Part shown: piece by piece, positions 9,268 through 17,716 of the stretch
How positions within the stretch are numbered: the stretch's first letter is position 1
How the letters are laid out: every line of letters begins with the position of its first letter
Source of the DNA: CAVVAH01 sp963746175
GTDB taxonomy: Bacteria; Actinomycetota; Actinomycetes; JACCUZ01
DNA length: 64,000 nt
Reading direction: 5' to 3'
Assembly (NCBI GenBank): GCA_963746175.1
Contig: CAVVAH010000008.1
Coordinates: 682,001 to 746,000, forward strand
Notes under the pieces: model-generated
What the model saw: the letters and a program-made list of their open reading frames with translations, nothing else
Told to the model about the DNA's origin: nothing
The model's database searches: none
Translations under genes and position numbers: made by a program

Positions 9268-10737
9268 TCAGCCCTCGTTGGCGTCCAGCGTCACGTCGAT
9301 GTCCTGCTCGGAGCCGTCGCGCTTCACGGTCAGCGTGACGGTGTCCCCGGGCCGCCGGGCGCGGATGGCCACGATCAGCTCCGAGCTGTCGGCGACCGGC
9401 TTGTCGTCGATGGCCACGACCACGTCGCCGGGCTCGATGCCGGCCTTCTCGGCCGGGCCGCCGGGCACCAGCGGCGGCGTGCCGCCGGAGGAGCTGGTGG
9501 AGATTCGTGCGCCCGCCCCGTCGTACGAGCCGTCGAGGCTGGCGCCGATGATCGGGAACTCGGCCTTGCCGTTGTCCAGCAGCTGCTCGACGGTACGGCG
9601 GACCTGGTTGATCGGGATGGCGAACCCGACACCGATGTTGCCGGCCTCCTGCCCGAAGCTCCCGCCGCCGACGGTCGCGATCGCGGAGTTGACCCCGATG
9701 ACCTCGCCCTCGAGGTTGACCAGTGGCCCGCCGGAGTTGCCGGGGTTGATGGCGGCGTCGGTCTGGATCGCGTTGATGTACGCGCTGTCGCCGGAACCGT
9801 TCTCGCCGCCCGCGGTCACCGGCCGGTTCTTGGCCGAGATGATGCCGCTCGTCACCGTCCCGGACAGGCCGAGCGGCGAGCCGATCGCGATGACCGGGTC
9901 ACCGACGACGACGCTGTCGGAGTTGCCGAGGGGCAGGGCCGGCAGGTTCTTGGCCTCCAGCCGGAGTGCGGCGAGGTCGTAGCTCGCCGACCTCCCGACG
10001 ACCTCCGCGTCGGTGCTGGTGCCGTCGCTGAACGTCACCTCGACCGCTCCCTGGGCGTCGGCGACGACGTGGTTGTTGGTGACCACGATGCCGTCGGCGT
10101 CGACGACGAAGCCGGACCCGGTGGCCGTGCCCTGCGAAGTGCTGACCTTGATCTGCACCACGCTCGGCAGCACCTTGGCCGCGATCCCCGGGATGCTGCC
10201 GGCCGGCCGGTCGACGTTCTTCGCGGGGGCAGACCCGAGGCTCGCGCCGTCGAGGGTCACCGAGCCGCTCTCGTGGTCCGCGAGCAGGTAGCCGAGGCCC
10301 CCGCCGACCACGCCGGCGAGCAGCGCGATGGCCGCGCCCAGGGCCACCAGGACCCCGGTGCGGGCCGTCACGGACGGACGCGGCTCCCGGCCGAGGCTGT
10401 CGGTCCGCGACCACACGTCGTAGGCATGCCCCGGCGGCTGGACGACGGTGTCCTCCCGGTCAGGGTCCTGGTCCCAGCTGCCCCACATGGTCCGGCCGGT
10501 CGAGGCGGGTCCGTGGACACCGTCGCCGGGACCCCCGGCCGTGCCGTCGCGGGTGTCACCCAGGGTGTCGTCCCGCGCTGCGTCGTCCGCCAGCGTCCGG
10601 GTCCGCGCCTCGGGCAGGTCCGCGCCCGTGCCGGGGGCGTCGGCCCACACGTCGCGACCGGGGCCGGCCCACCAGGGGCTGCCGCCCGGGTCGGCGGGCG
10701 CTCCGGCCGGGTCGTCCGGTCGCTTGGCGTCGTCCAT
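9268..10737 (-). CDS. htrA: HtrA/DegP-type membrane-anchored serine protease with PDZ domain
   Basis: Envelope quality-control protease. A proline- and acid-rich cytosolic region (1-110) is followed by one membrane helix (GVLVALGAAIALLAGVVGGG, about 118-140), then an external trypsin-like domain. The triad is His in TNNHVV, Asp in YDLAALRL and Ser in NPGNSGGPL; a C-terminal PDZ domain (about 385-480, GIEPGDVVVAIDDKPV) follows. It lies downstream of sigE-rseA-rseB and is expected to belong to the SigE envelope-stress response. The RseB-like gene ends 93 bases upstream, so htrA may have its own promoter, though I saw no convincing SigE-type site there. Confidence 0.93.
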   Translation of the reverse strand: MDDAKRPDDPAGAPADPGGSPWWAGPGRDVWADAPGTGADLPEARTRTLADDAARDDTLGDTRDGTAGGPGDGVHGPASTGRTMWGSWDQDPDREDTVVQPPGHAYDVWSRTDSLGREPRPSVTARTGVLVALGAAIALLAGVVGGGLGYLLADHESGSVTLDGASLGSAPAKNVDRPAGSIPGIAAKVLPSVVQIKVSTSQGTATGSGFVVDADGIVVTNNHVVADAQGAVEVTFSDGTSTDAEVVGRSASYDLAALRLEAKNLPALPLGNSDSVVVGDPVIAIGSPLGLSGTVTSGIISAKNRPVTAGGENGSGDSAYINAIQTDAAINPGNSGGPLVNLEGEVIGVNSAIATVGGGSFGQEAGNIGVGFAIPINQVRRTVEQLLDNGKAEFPIIGASLDGSYDGAGARISTSSSGGTPPLVPGGPAEKAGIEPGDVVVAIDDKPVADSSELIVAIRARRPGDTVTLTVKRDGSEQDIDVTLDANEG

Positions 10738-10830
10738 GTGCGTACGGGCTCCTGATCGTCCTCCCGGTGCTGCGGCTGCCGGGTTCTGCTGGTGCTGCGT
10801 CGTGCTGGTCCTGCCGCGGGTCGGATGCCC

Positions 10831-11922
10831 TCAGGCGAACGGGTTGAACCAGGAGGCCACCCGGTCCAGCCCCCGACCCAGCCGTCCGAGCGGACCGTCA
10901 CCGGCCGCGCGGTGGGGCAGGGCCGCGACCACGGCATCCACCGTACGCTCCGGCGCGTCCGCGACGACGGTGTAGACCGTCCCACCGGAGGACCAGACGA
11001 CCCGGCGCGGCACCTCGCCGCGGACCCAGACGGACTGGCCGTCGGCGGCCTGCCGCTCGTGACCGGCCAGCCCGCCCTCGTCGAGGCGGCCGCGCTGCTC
11101 GAACACCGACACGTTGGCGATGCCGTCGCTGTAGCTGAGGTGCACGATGTCCTGCTCGCCCCCGCGCCGGGCGTCGACCAGCGTCAGGGCGCCGGGCAGG
11201 GTGGCCGGGCAGTGCCAGCCGTGCCGCCGCAGCCGGGCGAGGGAAGCCCGGTCGAGGGTCGCGGTCCACGCCGTGCCCGCCGCGCTGCCGGTGACCGTGG
11301 CCTCGCCGACGGTCACCTCGACGAAGGCGCTGGCCCGGGTGGTACGCCCACGACGGTCGTACACCTCGCGGCGCAGCACCAGACCGCTGCTGCGGTCCAG
11401 CCAGAACCTGGCGACGTCGTGGTCGGCCGGGGCGGCACCCGGACGCCGGGCGGCGATCACGTCGACGGGTCGGCCGGCGACGGAGCCGGCGCCGACCACG
11501 GACAGCGAGTAGTGCTGCACGAGCAGCCCCACCGCTCCACCGCCGGCGATGGAGGGGGCACCGGCGGCGAGCAGGGTCACGCTGCGGCTCGGCGCGCGGG
11601 TGGTCCCGTCGCTGCGCACCGTGGTGCCGCGCACCGGGTCGTGGTCGACGTCGACCACCTCGCTGGTGGTGCCCCCCGTCGTCCACGCGGCGACGAACTG
11701 GACCCCGTGGTACGGCGTGCTGGCCGGGGCCGTGGCGGCCCGGTCCAGCAGGGTGCGCGCCCTCGGGTCGACCACCGGCCGGGCGCCACTGCCGGACGGC
11801 GTGGTCGTGTCCGCCCGGGGTCGCGGCACGGTGTCGGGCGAGGAGACGAGCAGCGCGACGACCGCGGCCGAGGCGAGCAGGACGGCCGCGGCCCCGGTCA
11901 CGGGGACCAGGGCGGGTCTCAC
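10831..11922 (-). CDS. MucB/RseB-like exported sigma-E regulatory protein
   Basis: A 363-residue protein with one N-terminal hydrophobic helix (VLLASAAAVVALLVSS-like, about residues 8-32) and a long external part with a MucB/RseB, lipoprotein-fold-like region. Landmarks are FWLDRSSGLVLRREVYDRRG and, later, VVWSSGGTVYTVVADAPE. In proteobacteria RseB binds the anti-sigma factor RseA and protects it from proteolysis until envelope stress. Its GTG start at 11922 overlaps the anti-sigma stop by 4 bases (GTGA), strongly implying coupled expression. It is thus likely the third component of this sigma switch; the partner interaction is inferred. Confidence 0.8.
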   Translation of the reverse strand: MRPALVPVTGAAAVLLASAAVVALLVSSPDTVPRPRADTTTPSGSGARPVVDPRARTLLDRAATAPASTPYHGVQFVAAWTTGGTTSEVVDVDHDPVRGTTVRSDGTTRAPSRSVTLLAAGAPSIAGGGAVGLLVQHYSLSVVGAGSVAGRPVDVIAARRPGAAPADHDVARFWLDRSSGLVLRREVYDRRGRTTRASAFVEVTVGEATVTGSAAGTAWTATLDRASLARLRRHGWHCPATLPGALTLVDARRGGEQDIVHLSYSDGIANVSVFEQRGRLDEGGLAGHERQAADGQSVWVRGEVPRRVVWSSGGTVYTVVADAPERTVDAVVAALPHRAAGDGPLGRLGRGLDRVASWFNPFA

Positions 11923-12515
11923 CGCCGGCTGACGGTCGGGAAGGTCACGTCGCCCAGGCCGGACGCGACGCCGAGCCCCGGGTCGCCCAGCGAGAAGCCG
12001 CTGGTCGTCACGTTGTGCTCGACGGTCAGCTCGGCGGCGGGCGGTACGACGGGCGACGGCGACTGGCGCGGCGCACCGGCGGCGAACGCGGTGCCGAGCA
12101 CGAGTCCGGCGACCGAGAGGGCGCCGACGGCGGCATACCGGGCCCGGCGGGTCGTCCGGCGGGCGGTCCCGGCAGCGCCCGGACGGGAGCCGGCGGGCGC
12201 GCGCGAGTCGGCGCGCGACCCGCGGGGGGCCCGGCCAGGGGGCGGGAGGACCGGGACCACCGGGCCCTGCGGCATGGTGCGCGCCCGCGGCGGCACCGGG
12301 TTGCCGGGCAGGGCAAGGGCCTGCAGCGAGGCGAGCACGCGGTCGGACGGTGCCGGCGGCGCGGCCGCGGCGAGCAGGTCCTTGACGGCTCGCTCGGACT
12401 CGAGGGTCTCGCGGCAGGTCGAGCAGTGGGCGACGTGGGCGAGCGCCCGGTCGCGGGCCTCGTGGCCGAGCTCGCCGTCGACGAGTGCGGAGATGCGGGG
12501 GCCGAGGTGCGTCAC
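11919..12515 (-). CDS. rseA: Zinc-binding anti-sigma factor (RseA-like)
   Basis: A 198-residue anti-sigma factor for the SigE gene just upstream. The N-terminal cytosolic part has the ZAS motif His-x3-Cys-x2-Cys (HVAHCSTC, about residues 27-34) that locks an ECF sigma factor. A Pro/Arg-rich linker (about 75-125) precedes a hydrophobic helix (YAAVGALSVAGLVLGTAFAA) and a short extracytoplasmic tail ending TVSRR. The GTG start at 12515 overlaps the sigE stop by 4 bases, and its own stop overlaps the RseB-like gene by 4. The order is as in M. tuberculosis Rv1221-Rv1222, except for the membrane helix and the added RseB-like gene. Confidence 0.88.
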   Translation of the reverse strand: MTHLGPRISALVDGELGHEARDRALAHVAHCSTCRETLESERAVKDLLAAAAPPAPSDRVLASLQALALPGNPVPPRARTMPQGPVVPVLPPPGRAPRGSRADSRAPAGSRPGAAGTARRTTRRARYAAVGALSVAGLVLGTAFAAGAPRQSPSPVVPPAAELTVEHNVTTSGFSLGDPGLGVASGLGDVTFPTVSRR

Positions 12516-13255
12516 GTCGGCAGCCCGCCGGCGTCCCGGGGGTCGGTGGCCGCACCGGGCGCGATGCCGCCTGGCTCGAACGCCTCGCGGCGGCCGGGGG
12601 CCCGGTGCTCGAGGGCGGCGCGCAGCTGGGCGCGGCCGCGGTGGATGCGGCTGCGGACCGTCCCGAGCTTGATGCCGAGCGTCGCTGCGATCTCCTCGTA
12701 GGACAGGCCCTCGATGTCGCAGAGGACGACGGCGGCGCGGAAGTCGGGCGGGAGCGCGTCGAGCGCGCGCTGGACGTCGTCGTCGAAGTGGGTGTCGTCG
12801 TAGACCTGCGCCGGGCCGGGCTCGCGGCCGGGGAGCCGCTCGGCGGCGTCGTCGGCCAGGCCGTCGAAGCGGATCCGCTGCTTGCGGCGGACCTGGTCGA
12901 GGAAGAGGTTGGTCGTGATGCGGTGCAGCCAGCCCTCGAAGGTGCCGGGCGTGTAGCTGGACAGCGACCGGAAGACCCGGACGAACACGTCCTGGGTGAG
13001 GTCCTCGGCGTCGTGCGGGTTGCCGGTCAGGCGGTAGGCGAGCCGGTAGACCCGCGCGGAGTGGGTCCGGACGACCTCGTCCCACGTCGGCGGCACCCAG
13101 TCCGTGGCTGCCGCCGTGAACGCGAGGGCGTCGCCTCCTGCCTCAGCCGCAGCCGCGACCCCCTCGCCTGCCTCAGCCCGGCGGCGGGGGCGGTACGCGT
13201 CGGAACCAGGCACGACCGCTCCTCCCCGGGTCATCACGGCGGCTGCAGCACTCAT
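12512..13255 (-). CDS. sigE: ECF RNA polymerase sigma factor SigE
   Basis: Extracytoplasmic-function sigma factor controlling envelope stress. Residues about 60-130 carry sigma region 2 (RVYRLAYRLTGNPHDAEDLT, then DVFVRVFRSL) with the -10 helix around WLHRITTNLFLDQVRRKQ. Region 4 (about 165-220) shows GLSYEEIAATLGIKLGTVRS with the helix-turn-helix. The acidic/Ala-rich N-terminal extension (1-50) is like that of mycobacterial SigE. It is first of three genes joined by GTGA overlaps. A SigE-type promoter candidate lies 41-67 bases before the ATG at 13255, suggesting autoregulation. The start is supported by GAGG upstream. Confidence 0.93.
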   Translation of the reverse strand: MSAAAAVMTRGGAVVPGSDAYRPRRRAEAGEGVAAAAEAGGDALAFTAAATDWVPPTWDEVVRTHSARVYRLAYRLTGNPHDAEDLTQDVFVRVFRSLSSYTPGTFEGWLHRITTNLFLDQVRRKQRIRFDGLADDAAERLPGREPGPAQVYDDTHFDDDVQRALDALPPDFRAAVVLCDIEGLSYEEIAATLGIKLGTVRSRIHRGRAQLRAALEHRAPGRREAFEPGGIAPGAATDPRDAGGLPT

Positions 13256-13295
13256 CGTGCCTCGATCTCCTCGTCCGACCCAACTGCTTCAGGGC

Positions 13296-13322
13296 AACCC
13301 GGGTCACTCGGTGCGTGTTCCC
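13296..13322 (-). promoter_or_regulatory. Candidate SigE-type (ECF) promoter of sigE
   Basis: On the minus strand GGGAAC (13322-13317) is followed after exactly 16 bases by GGGTT (13300-13296). This is close to the actinobacterial SigE consensus of GGAAC, 16-17 bases, CGTT; the -35 match is full and the -10 match is partial. It lies 41 bases before the sigE ATG, consistent with positive autoregulation. Confidence 0.5.
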
Positions 13323-13535
13323 GGGAGAACGCGCGGCACAGGGGGTGGGGTTCCCGCCGCAGCCTCGGAGGTCGCTGCCAGGTGCCTGGACGCGAGGCCG
13401 GCCCCGGGCGCCGGCCAGGGCGCCGCGGGTCGCTCCGGCGGACCCGGCAGGGGCACTAGGCTCGCGCCGCGCCCTACCCGCCGTACGGGCGTCCGGGCGC
13501 CACCGCTCCCGAGCCGCGCGCAGCCACCGGAGGCC

Positions 13536-14174
13536 GTCATCGCCGGGAACCTCGAGTCCAGCTGGACCTACGCCGAGGAGTTCGTCCCCGAGGACGAGGT
13601 GCTCACCACGGCCCGCGGCAAGGCCGGCGAGCTGGGCTGCGTCCCGGTGCTGCCGGGCGCAGGGGCCGCGCTGACGGCCATCGCCGCGGCGGCCGGGGCG
13701 AAGGCCGTCGTCGAGATCGGCACCGGCGCGGGGGTCGGCTCGGTCTACCTGCTGCGCGGGATGCGGCCCGACGGCGTGCTCACCACGATCGACGTGGAGC
13801 CCGAGCACCACCGGGCCGCCCGCGAGACCTACGCCGAGGAGGGGATCGCCTCCAACCGGGTGCGCCTGATCTCCGGCCGGGCCCTGGACGTGCTGCCTCG
13901 GCTCACCGACGCGGCCTACGACCTGGTGTTCTGCGATGCCGACAAGAAGGAGTACGCCGGGTACCTCGAGCAGGCGCTCCGGCTGCTCAAGCCCGGCGGG
14001 ACCGTGGTCTTCGACAACGCGCTCTGGCACGACCGGGTGGCCGACCCGACCCAGCGCGACGAGGACACCACGACGATCCGCGACCTCGGCCGCGCCGTAC
14101 GCGACGACGAGTCGCTGGTGAGCGCGATGCTGGCAGCCGGCGACGGCCTGCTGGTCGCCGTCAAGAAGCCGTAG
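13536..14174 (+). CDS. Class I SAM-dependent O-methyltransferase
   Basis: Cytosolic methyltransferase of the caffeoyl-CoA/catechol O-methyltransferase type (M. tuberculosis Rv1220c homologue, also divergent from sigE). It has motif I VVEIGTGAGVGSVYLL (about 68-83 of this frame), acidic loop TTIDVEPEH, the metal/substrate region VFCDADKKEY, and LLKPGGTVVFDNALW. The start is a problem. Family alignment (IAGNLESSWTYAEEFVPEDE) points to about 13536-13541, which reads GTC ATC, six bases or less after a strong GGAGG (13529-13533). The nearest canonical start in frame is a GTG near 13309, inside the sigE promoter. A base error (GTG or ATG) or a rare start codon is likely. Confidence 0.85.
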   Translation, partial: VIAGNLESSWTYAEEFVPEDEVLTTARGKAGELGCVPVLPGAGAALTAIAAAAGAKAVVEIGTGAGVGSVYLLRGMRPDGVLTTIDVEPEHHRAARETYAEEGIASNRVRLISGRALDVLPRLTDAAYDLVFCDADKKEYAGYLEQALRLLKPGGTVVFDNALWHDRVADPTQRDEDTTTIRDLGRAVRDDESLVSAMLAAGDGLLVAVKKP

Positions 14175-14272
14175 CCCCCGACCCCGCTCCGGGCAGAGAC
14201 CGGCCCCGGACCGCACGGAGCGGGACCGGGGCCGGACCAGCTGGTGTCAGCGGTCGAGCAGGGGGCGAGACG

Positions 14273-14440
14273 TCAGGAGACGACGGACTTGAGCGCGTCC
14301 CCGAGAGCGCCGGCCTCGTCGGCCGAGAGCTCGACGACGAGACGCCCGCCACCCTCCAACGGCACGCGCATCACGATGCCGCGACCTTCCTTGGTGACCT
14401 CGAGCGGACCGTCGCCCGTTCGCGGCTTCATGGCCGCCAT
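14273..14440 (-). CDS. DUF3117 family protein
   Basis: A 55-residue cytosolic protein from the ATG at 14440, preceded by AAGGGAGCC. The sequence MAAMKPRTGDGPLEVTKEGR and the tail LSADEAGALGDALKSVV are highly conserved across Actinomycetota (Rv1211 in M. tuberculosis). Function unknown; it may bind nucleic acid or be a small regulator, but nothing in the sequence proves either. It stands alone on the minus strand, convergent with the O-methyltransferase. Confidence 0.9.
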   Translation of the reverse strand: MAAMKPRTGDGPLEVTKEGRGIVMRVPLEGGGRLVVELSADEAGALGDALKSVVS

Positions 14441-14617
14441 GCTGGCTCCCTTCGGTACGGCACGCCGGCAGCAGGCACGGGACCCACGAGGCGTCGACAC
14501 GGAGTGTGTGTTGGTGCATTATCCCGCGAACCGGCCCCCGCGCGAAACGGGCGTCACACTGATGGCGCTGCTGCACGGCCGCCGGTCGCCCGACGGCCAC
14601 CAGGGAAGGGGCACGAC

Positions 14618-15403
14618 GTGAACGCTCGGTCGGCCCTCTTCGACCTGTACGGCGACCACCTGCAGCAGCGCGGCGGCCGTGCGCCGGTGGCCTCGCTGGT
14701 GCGGCTGCTGGCGCCGCTCGGGGTCGCCGCACCGGCCGTCCGGACCGCCGTGTCCCGGATGGTCCGGCAGGGCTGGCTGGAGCCGGTGCGGCTGCCGGAC
14801 GGCCCGGGCTACGCCCTGACGCCACGCGCCGCCCGGCGGCTCGACGACTCCGCCGCCCGCATCTACCGGACGGCGGACCTCGGCTGGGACGGCAGCTGGC
14901 ACCTCGTGGTCACCGACCTGCCCGGCGAGCGCAGCCGCCGCGACCGGGTGCGCGCCGGGCTGACGTTCCTCGGCTACGCGCAGCTGGACGACGCCACCTG
15001 GCTCGGCCCGCGGTGGTCCGCGGAGGTCGACGCGCTGCTGGAGCTCGAGGGGGTTCGCGCCGAGCGGTTCTCGGCGCGGCACGACGGCGACTCGGTCGGC
15101 CTCGTGCACCGGGCCTGGGACGTCGAGGGCCTCGCCCGCTCCTACTCGCGGTGGCTCGCCGACGCCGAGTCCCTGGTGTCGACGGCCGGCACCGAGCCCG
15201 ACGACGAGCAGGCGTTCGCCGTGCGGTCCCGGTTGGTCCACGAGTGGCGGAAGTTCCTCTTCCTGGACCCGGGTCTGCCGCGCGAGCTGCTGCCGGGAGA
15301 CTGGAGCGGTGACAAGGCGGCCGGCTTCTTCGACACCGAGAGCGAGCGGCTGCTGCAGGCGGCATCGCGCTTCGTCGACAGCTGCCTGACCGCTACCGCC
15401 TGA
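14618..15403 (+). CDS. paaX: PaaX family transcriptional regulator
   Basis: A 261-residue regulator of phenylacetate-type catabolism. The N-terminal winged helix (SALFDLYGDHLQQRGGRAPV to about residue 75, TAVSRMVRQGWLEPV) is the DNA-binding part. The central and C-terminal parts (SWHLVVTDLPGERSRRDRVR; LVHEWRKFLFLDPGLPRELL) match the PaaX ligand/dimer region, which in E. coli binds phenylacetyl-CoA. The GTG at 14618 is preceded by GGGAAGGGG. A PaaG-like crotonase starts 21 bases after its stop, so it probably controls its own small operon. No paaABCDE oxygenase genes are present. Confidence 0.88.
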   Translation: MNARSALFDLYGDHLQQRGGRAPVASLVRLLAPLGVAAPAVRTAVSRMVRQGWLEPVRLPDGPGYALTPRAARRLDDSAARIYRTADLGWDGSWHLVVTDLPGERSRRDRVRAGLTFLGYAQLDDATWLGPRWSAEVDALLELEGVRAERFSARHDGDSVGLVHRAWDVEGLARSYSRWLADAESLVSTAGTEPDDEQAFAVRSRLVHEWRKFLFLDPGLPRELLPGDWSGDKAAGFFDTESERLLQAASRFVDSCLTATA

Positions 15404-15423
15404 CCGCGTCCCCGGGAGCCTCG

Positions 15424-16212
15424 TTGAGCGACACCGTCCTGTACGACCTCTCCGACGGCGTCGCCACCGTGACGCTCAACCGGCCGGACGCCATGAACGC
15501 GCTGAGCACCGAGCTCAAGGTGGCCCTGCGCGACACCCTGATGTCGGCGGCCGAGGACGACGCGGTGCGCGCGGTGCTGCTCACCGGCACCGGCCGGGCG
15601 TTCTGCGTCGGGCAGGACCTCGCGGAGCACGCCGCGAACCTGCAGGGCGACCTCACCGCGGTCTGGTCGACCGTCCCGGAGCACTACACGCCGATCGCCA
15701 CCACCCTGGCCACGATGCCCAAGCCGGTGGTGGCCGGCATCAACGGCGTCGCGGCCGGAGCCGGGGCGGCGTTCGCGTTCGCCTGCGACTTCCGGGTCAT
15801 GTCTGAGGACGCGGGCCTGAACATGGCCTTCTCGGCGGTCGGGCTCTCGGCCGACTCGGGTTCGTCGTGGACGCTCCCCCGCCTCGTGGGCATGGCCAAG
15901 GCGAAGGAGCTGCTGCTGCAGCCGTCGACGGTCCCCGCGGCGCAGGCGCTCGCGCTCGGGCTGGTGACGGAGGTCGTGCCGGCCGCCGAGGTCGCCGAGC
16001 GGTCCCGGGCGCTCGCGGTCCGGCTGGCCGCCGGGCCGACCGTGGCGTACGGCGCGATCCGTCGCTCGCTGGCCTACTCGGTCGGGCACGGCATCGACGA
16101 GTCGCTGGACATGGAGCGGCAGATGATGGAGCTCACCGGATCGACCGCCGACCACCGCAACGCGGTCGCGGCCTTCCTCGGCAAGCAGAAGCCGACCTTC
16201 GAGGGCCGATGA
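15424..16212 (+). CDS. Enoyl-CoA hydratase/isomerase, PaaG-like
   Basis: A 262-residue crotonase-fold protein. Oxyanion-hole motifs are RAFCVGQDLAEH and NGVAAGAGAAFAFACDFR. Where classical hydratases have catalytic Glu, this protein has SADSGSSWTLPRLVG, with a single Asp as in PaaG (1,2-epoxyphenylacetyl-CoA isomerase). That, together with the adjacent paaX, suggests an isomerase in phenylacetate or related aromatic-CoA breakdown. This is inference, and it could serve another acyl-CoA. The start is a TTG at 15424 after GGGAGCC. The stop overlaps the next ATG (ATGA). Confidence 0.85.
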   Translation: MSDTVLYDLSDGVATVTLNRPDAMNALSTELKVALRDTLMSAAEDDAVRAVLLTGTGRAFCVGQDLAEHAANLQGDLTAVWSTVPEHYTPIATTLATMPKPVVAGINGVAAGAGAAFAFACDFRVMSEDAGLNMAFSAVGLSADSGSSWTLPRLVGMAKAKELLLQPSTVPAAQALALGLVTEVVPAAEVAERSRALAVRLAAGPTVAYGAIRRSLAYSVGHGIDESLDMERQMMELTGSTADHRNAVAAFLGKQKPTFEGR

Positions 16213-16691
16213 CGGACGACGCCGGGTCATCGGCGCTGGCGACGATCGAGCGGCTGTACGCCGCCATGGACGCGCACGACGGCGAGGCGATGGCGGCCTG
16301 CTACGCGCCGCAGGCGACGTTCACCGACCCGGTCTTCGTCAAGCTCTCCGACGGCGAGCCGGCCGACATGTGGCGGATGCTGACGGCGCGGTCGGCGGAC
16401 CTGCGGGTCGAGCTGCTTGAGCACGACGTCGACGGCAGCTGGGGCCGCGCCAACTGGGTCGCGCACTACACGTTCGGCCAGACCGGCCGGACGGTCGTCA
16501 ACGACGTGCGCTCCGAGATGCGCTTCGACGACGCGGGGCTGATCGTCCTGCAGCGCGACGAGTTCGACTTCTGGCGCTGGTCGCGCCAGGCGCTCGGACC
16601 GGTCGGCCTGCTGCTCGGCTGGACGCCGGTGCTCAAGCACTCGGTCCGCGACAAGGCCCGCGGCGGCCTCGCCGCCTTCCGCGACCGCTGA
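16209..16691 (+). CDS. NTF2-like/SnoaL-fold protein
   Basis: A 160-residue protein of the nuclear transport factor 2-like superfamily (IERLYAAMDAHDGEAMAACY near the N-terminus, then FTDPVFVKLSDGEP). These small cone-shaped domains act as enzymes or ligand-binding subunits, and catalytic residues cannot be assigned here. The C-terminus (residues 110-160) has a conserved DEFDFWRWSRQALG segment seen in actinobacterial homologues. The ATG at 16209 overlaps the crotonase stop by 4 bases, so it is the third gene of the paaX unit and may act on the same acyl-CoA pathway. Confidence 0.75.
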   Translation: MTDDAGSSALATIERLYAAMDAHDGEAMAACYAPQATFTDPVFVKLSDGEPADMWRMLTARSADLRVELLEHDVDGSWGRANWVAHYTFGQTGRTVVNDVRSEMRFDDAGLIVLQRDEFDFWRWSRQALGPVGLLLGWTPVLKHSVRDKARGGLAAFRDR

Positions 16692-16705
16692 TCGCTTCCC
16701 GGCGG

Positions 16706-17272
16706 CTAGCGGAACGAGCAGTCGGCGAGGTGGTCGTTCACCATGCCGGTGGCCTGCATCAGGGCGTACGCCGTGGTGGGCCCGACGAAGCGGAACCCGT
16801 TGCGTTTCAAGGCTTTCGCCATCGCTGTGGACTCGGGGGTCACCGCCGGCACGTCACCGGTGGCGCGCGGCGCCTTCCGTGCGGCCGGTGGCGCGAACGA
16901 CCACAGCAGCTCGTCGAGGCCGCCGTCCAGGGCGACCGCGGCGCGCGCGTTGGCGATGGTGGCCAGGACCTTCGCGCGGTTGCGGACGATGCCGGCGTCG
17001 GCCATCAGGCGGACGACGTCGTCGTCACCGAAGCCCGCCACCACGGCGGGGTCGAAGCCGGCGAAGGCTGACCGGAACGCCTCGCGCTTGCGCAGGATCG
17101 TGATCCACGACAGGCCGGACTGGAACGCCTCCAGGCTGACCCGCTCGAAGAGGCGGGCGTCGCCGTGCACCGGGCGGCCCCACTCGTCGTCGTGGTACGC
17201 CACGTAGTCCGGCGTGCTGAGCCCCCACGGGCAGCGGGCGAGCCCGTCCTCGCCGACGACCGTGCCGGTCAC
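16706..17272 (-). CDS. tag: DNA-3-methyladenine glycosylase I
   Basis: Base-excision repair glycosylase removing 3-methyladenine. The four zinc ligands known from E. coli Tag are all present: Cys in RCPWG, His in YHDDEWG, and His/Cys in MVNDHLADC at the C-terminus. The helix-hairpin-helix core shows FQSGLSWITILRKREAFR, DAGIVRNRAKV and GFRFVGPTTAYALMQATG. The GTG start at 17272 overlaps the SRPBCC stop by 4 bases (GTGA). The neighbourhood (DivIVA protein, folP, LOG) matches M. tuberculosis Rv1205-Rv1210. Confidence 0.93.
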   Translation of the reverse strand: MTGTVVGEDGLARCPWGLSTPDYVAYHDDEWGRPVHGDARLFERVSLEAFQSGLSWITILRKREAFRSAFAGFDPAVVAGFGDDDVVRLMADAGIVRNRAKVLATIANARAAVALDGGLDELLWSFAPPAARKAPRATGDVPAVTPESTAMAKALKRNGFRFVGPTTAYALMQATGMVNDHLADCSFR

Positions 17273-17712
17273 CGCTGCGCGCCCTCGCCGGCCTCGACGT
17301 AGCGGGCGAGACGACGCAGCGACAGCTGGACCCCGGCACGCAGCAGCGGTCGGACAACCGGCCAGCCGAGCCGGCCCAGCACCCCGAGCGGCAGGTCGAC
17401 CCACTCGGACCAGACGACCCGCGCCCGCGCCGGGCCCAGCGGCTCGACCTCGAAAGCTCCCGAGCCGCGGACGACCTTCCCGGTGTGCCGCACGACGGCG
17501 CGGCGGGGCGGGTCCCAGTGGGTGATGGTCATCGTGTCGAGGAACCCGAACCGGCCGATGCCGGTGAAGGCGGAGACCGTCTCACCCTCGGCGCGGCCGC
17601 CCTCGGCGTGGGTGAGCAGCATCCAGCGGTCGTGCACGTCCCAGTCGGTGAGGACGTCCCAGACCCGCTGGGCGGACGCGGCGACGACCTGGGTCACGGC
17701 GAGCTCGGCCAT
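17269..17712 (-). CDS. SRPBCC (START-like) family protein
   Basis: A 147-residue helix-grip protein: VTQVVAASAQRVWDVLTDWD at the start, then central beta strands (GFLDTMTITHWDPPRRAVV) and a C-terminal helix. Such proteins bind hydrophobic ligands in a cavity (polyketide cyclase/dehydrase or lipid transport family); the ligand here is unknown. It lies between the DivIVA-domain gene (4 bases upstream) and tag (overlapping), so all three are likely one transcript. Confidence 0.8.
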   Translation of the reverse strand: MAELAVTQVVAASAQRVWDVLTDWDVHDRWMLLTHAEGGRAEGETVSAFTGIGRFGFLDTMTITHWDPPRRAVVRHTGKVVRGSGAFEVEPLGPARARVVWSEWVDLPLGVLGRLGWPVVRPLLRAGVQLSLRRLARYVEAGEGAQR

Positions 17713-17716
17713 CTGG

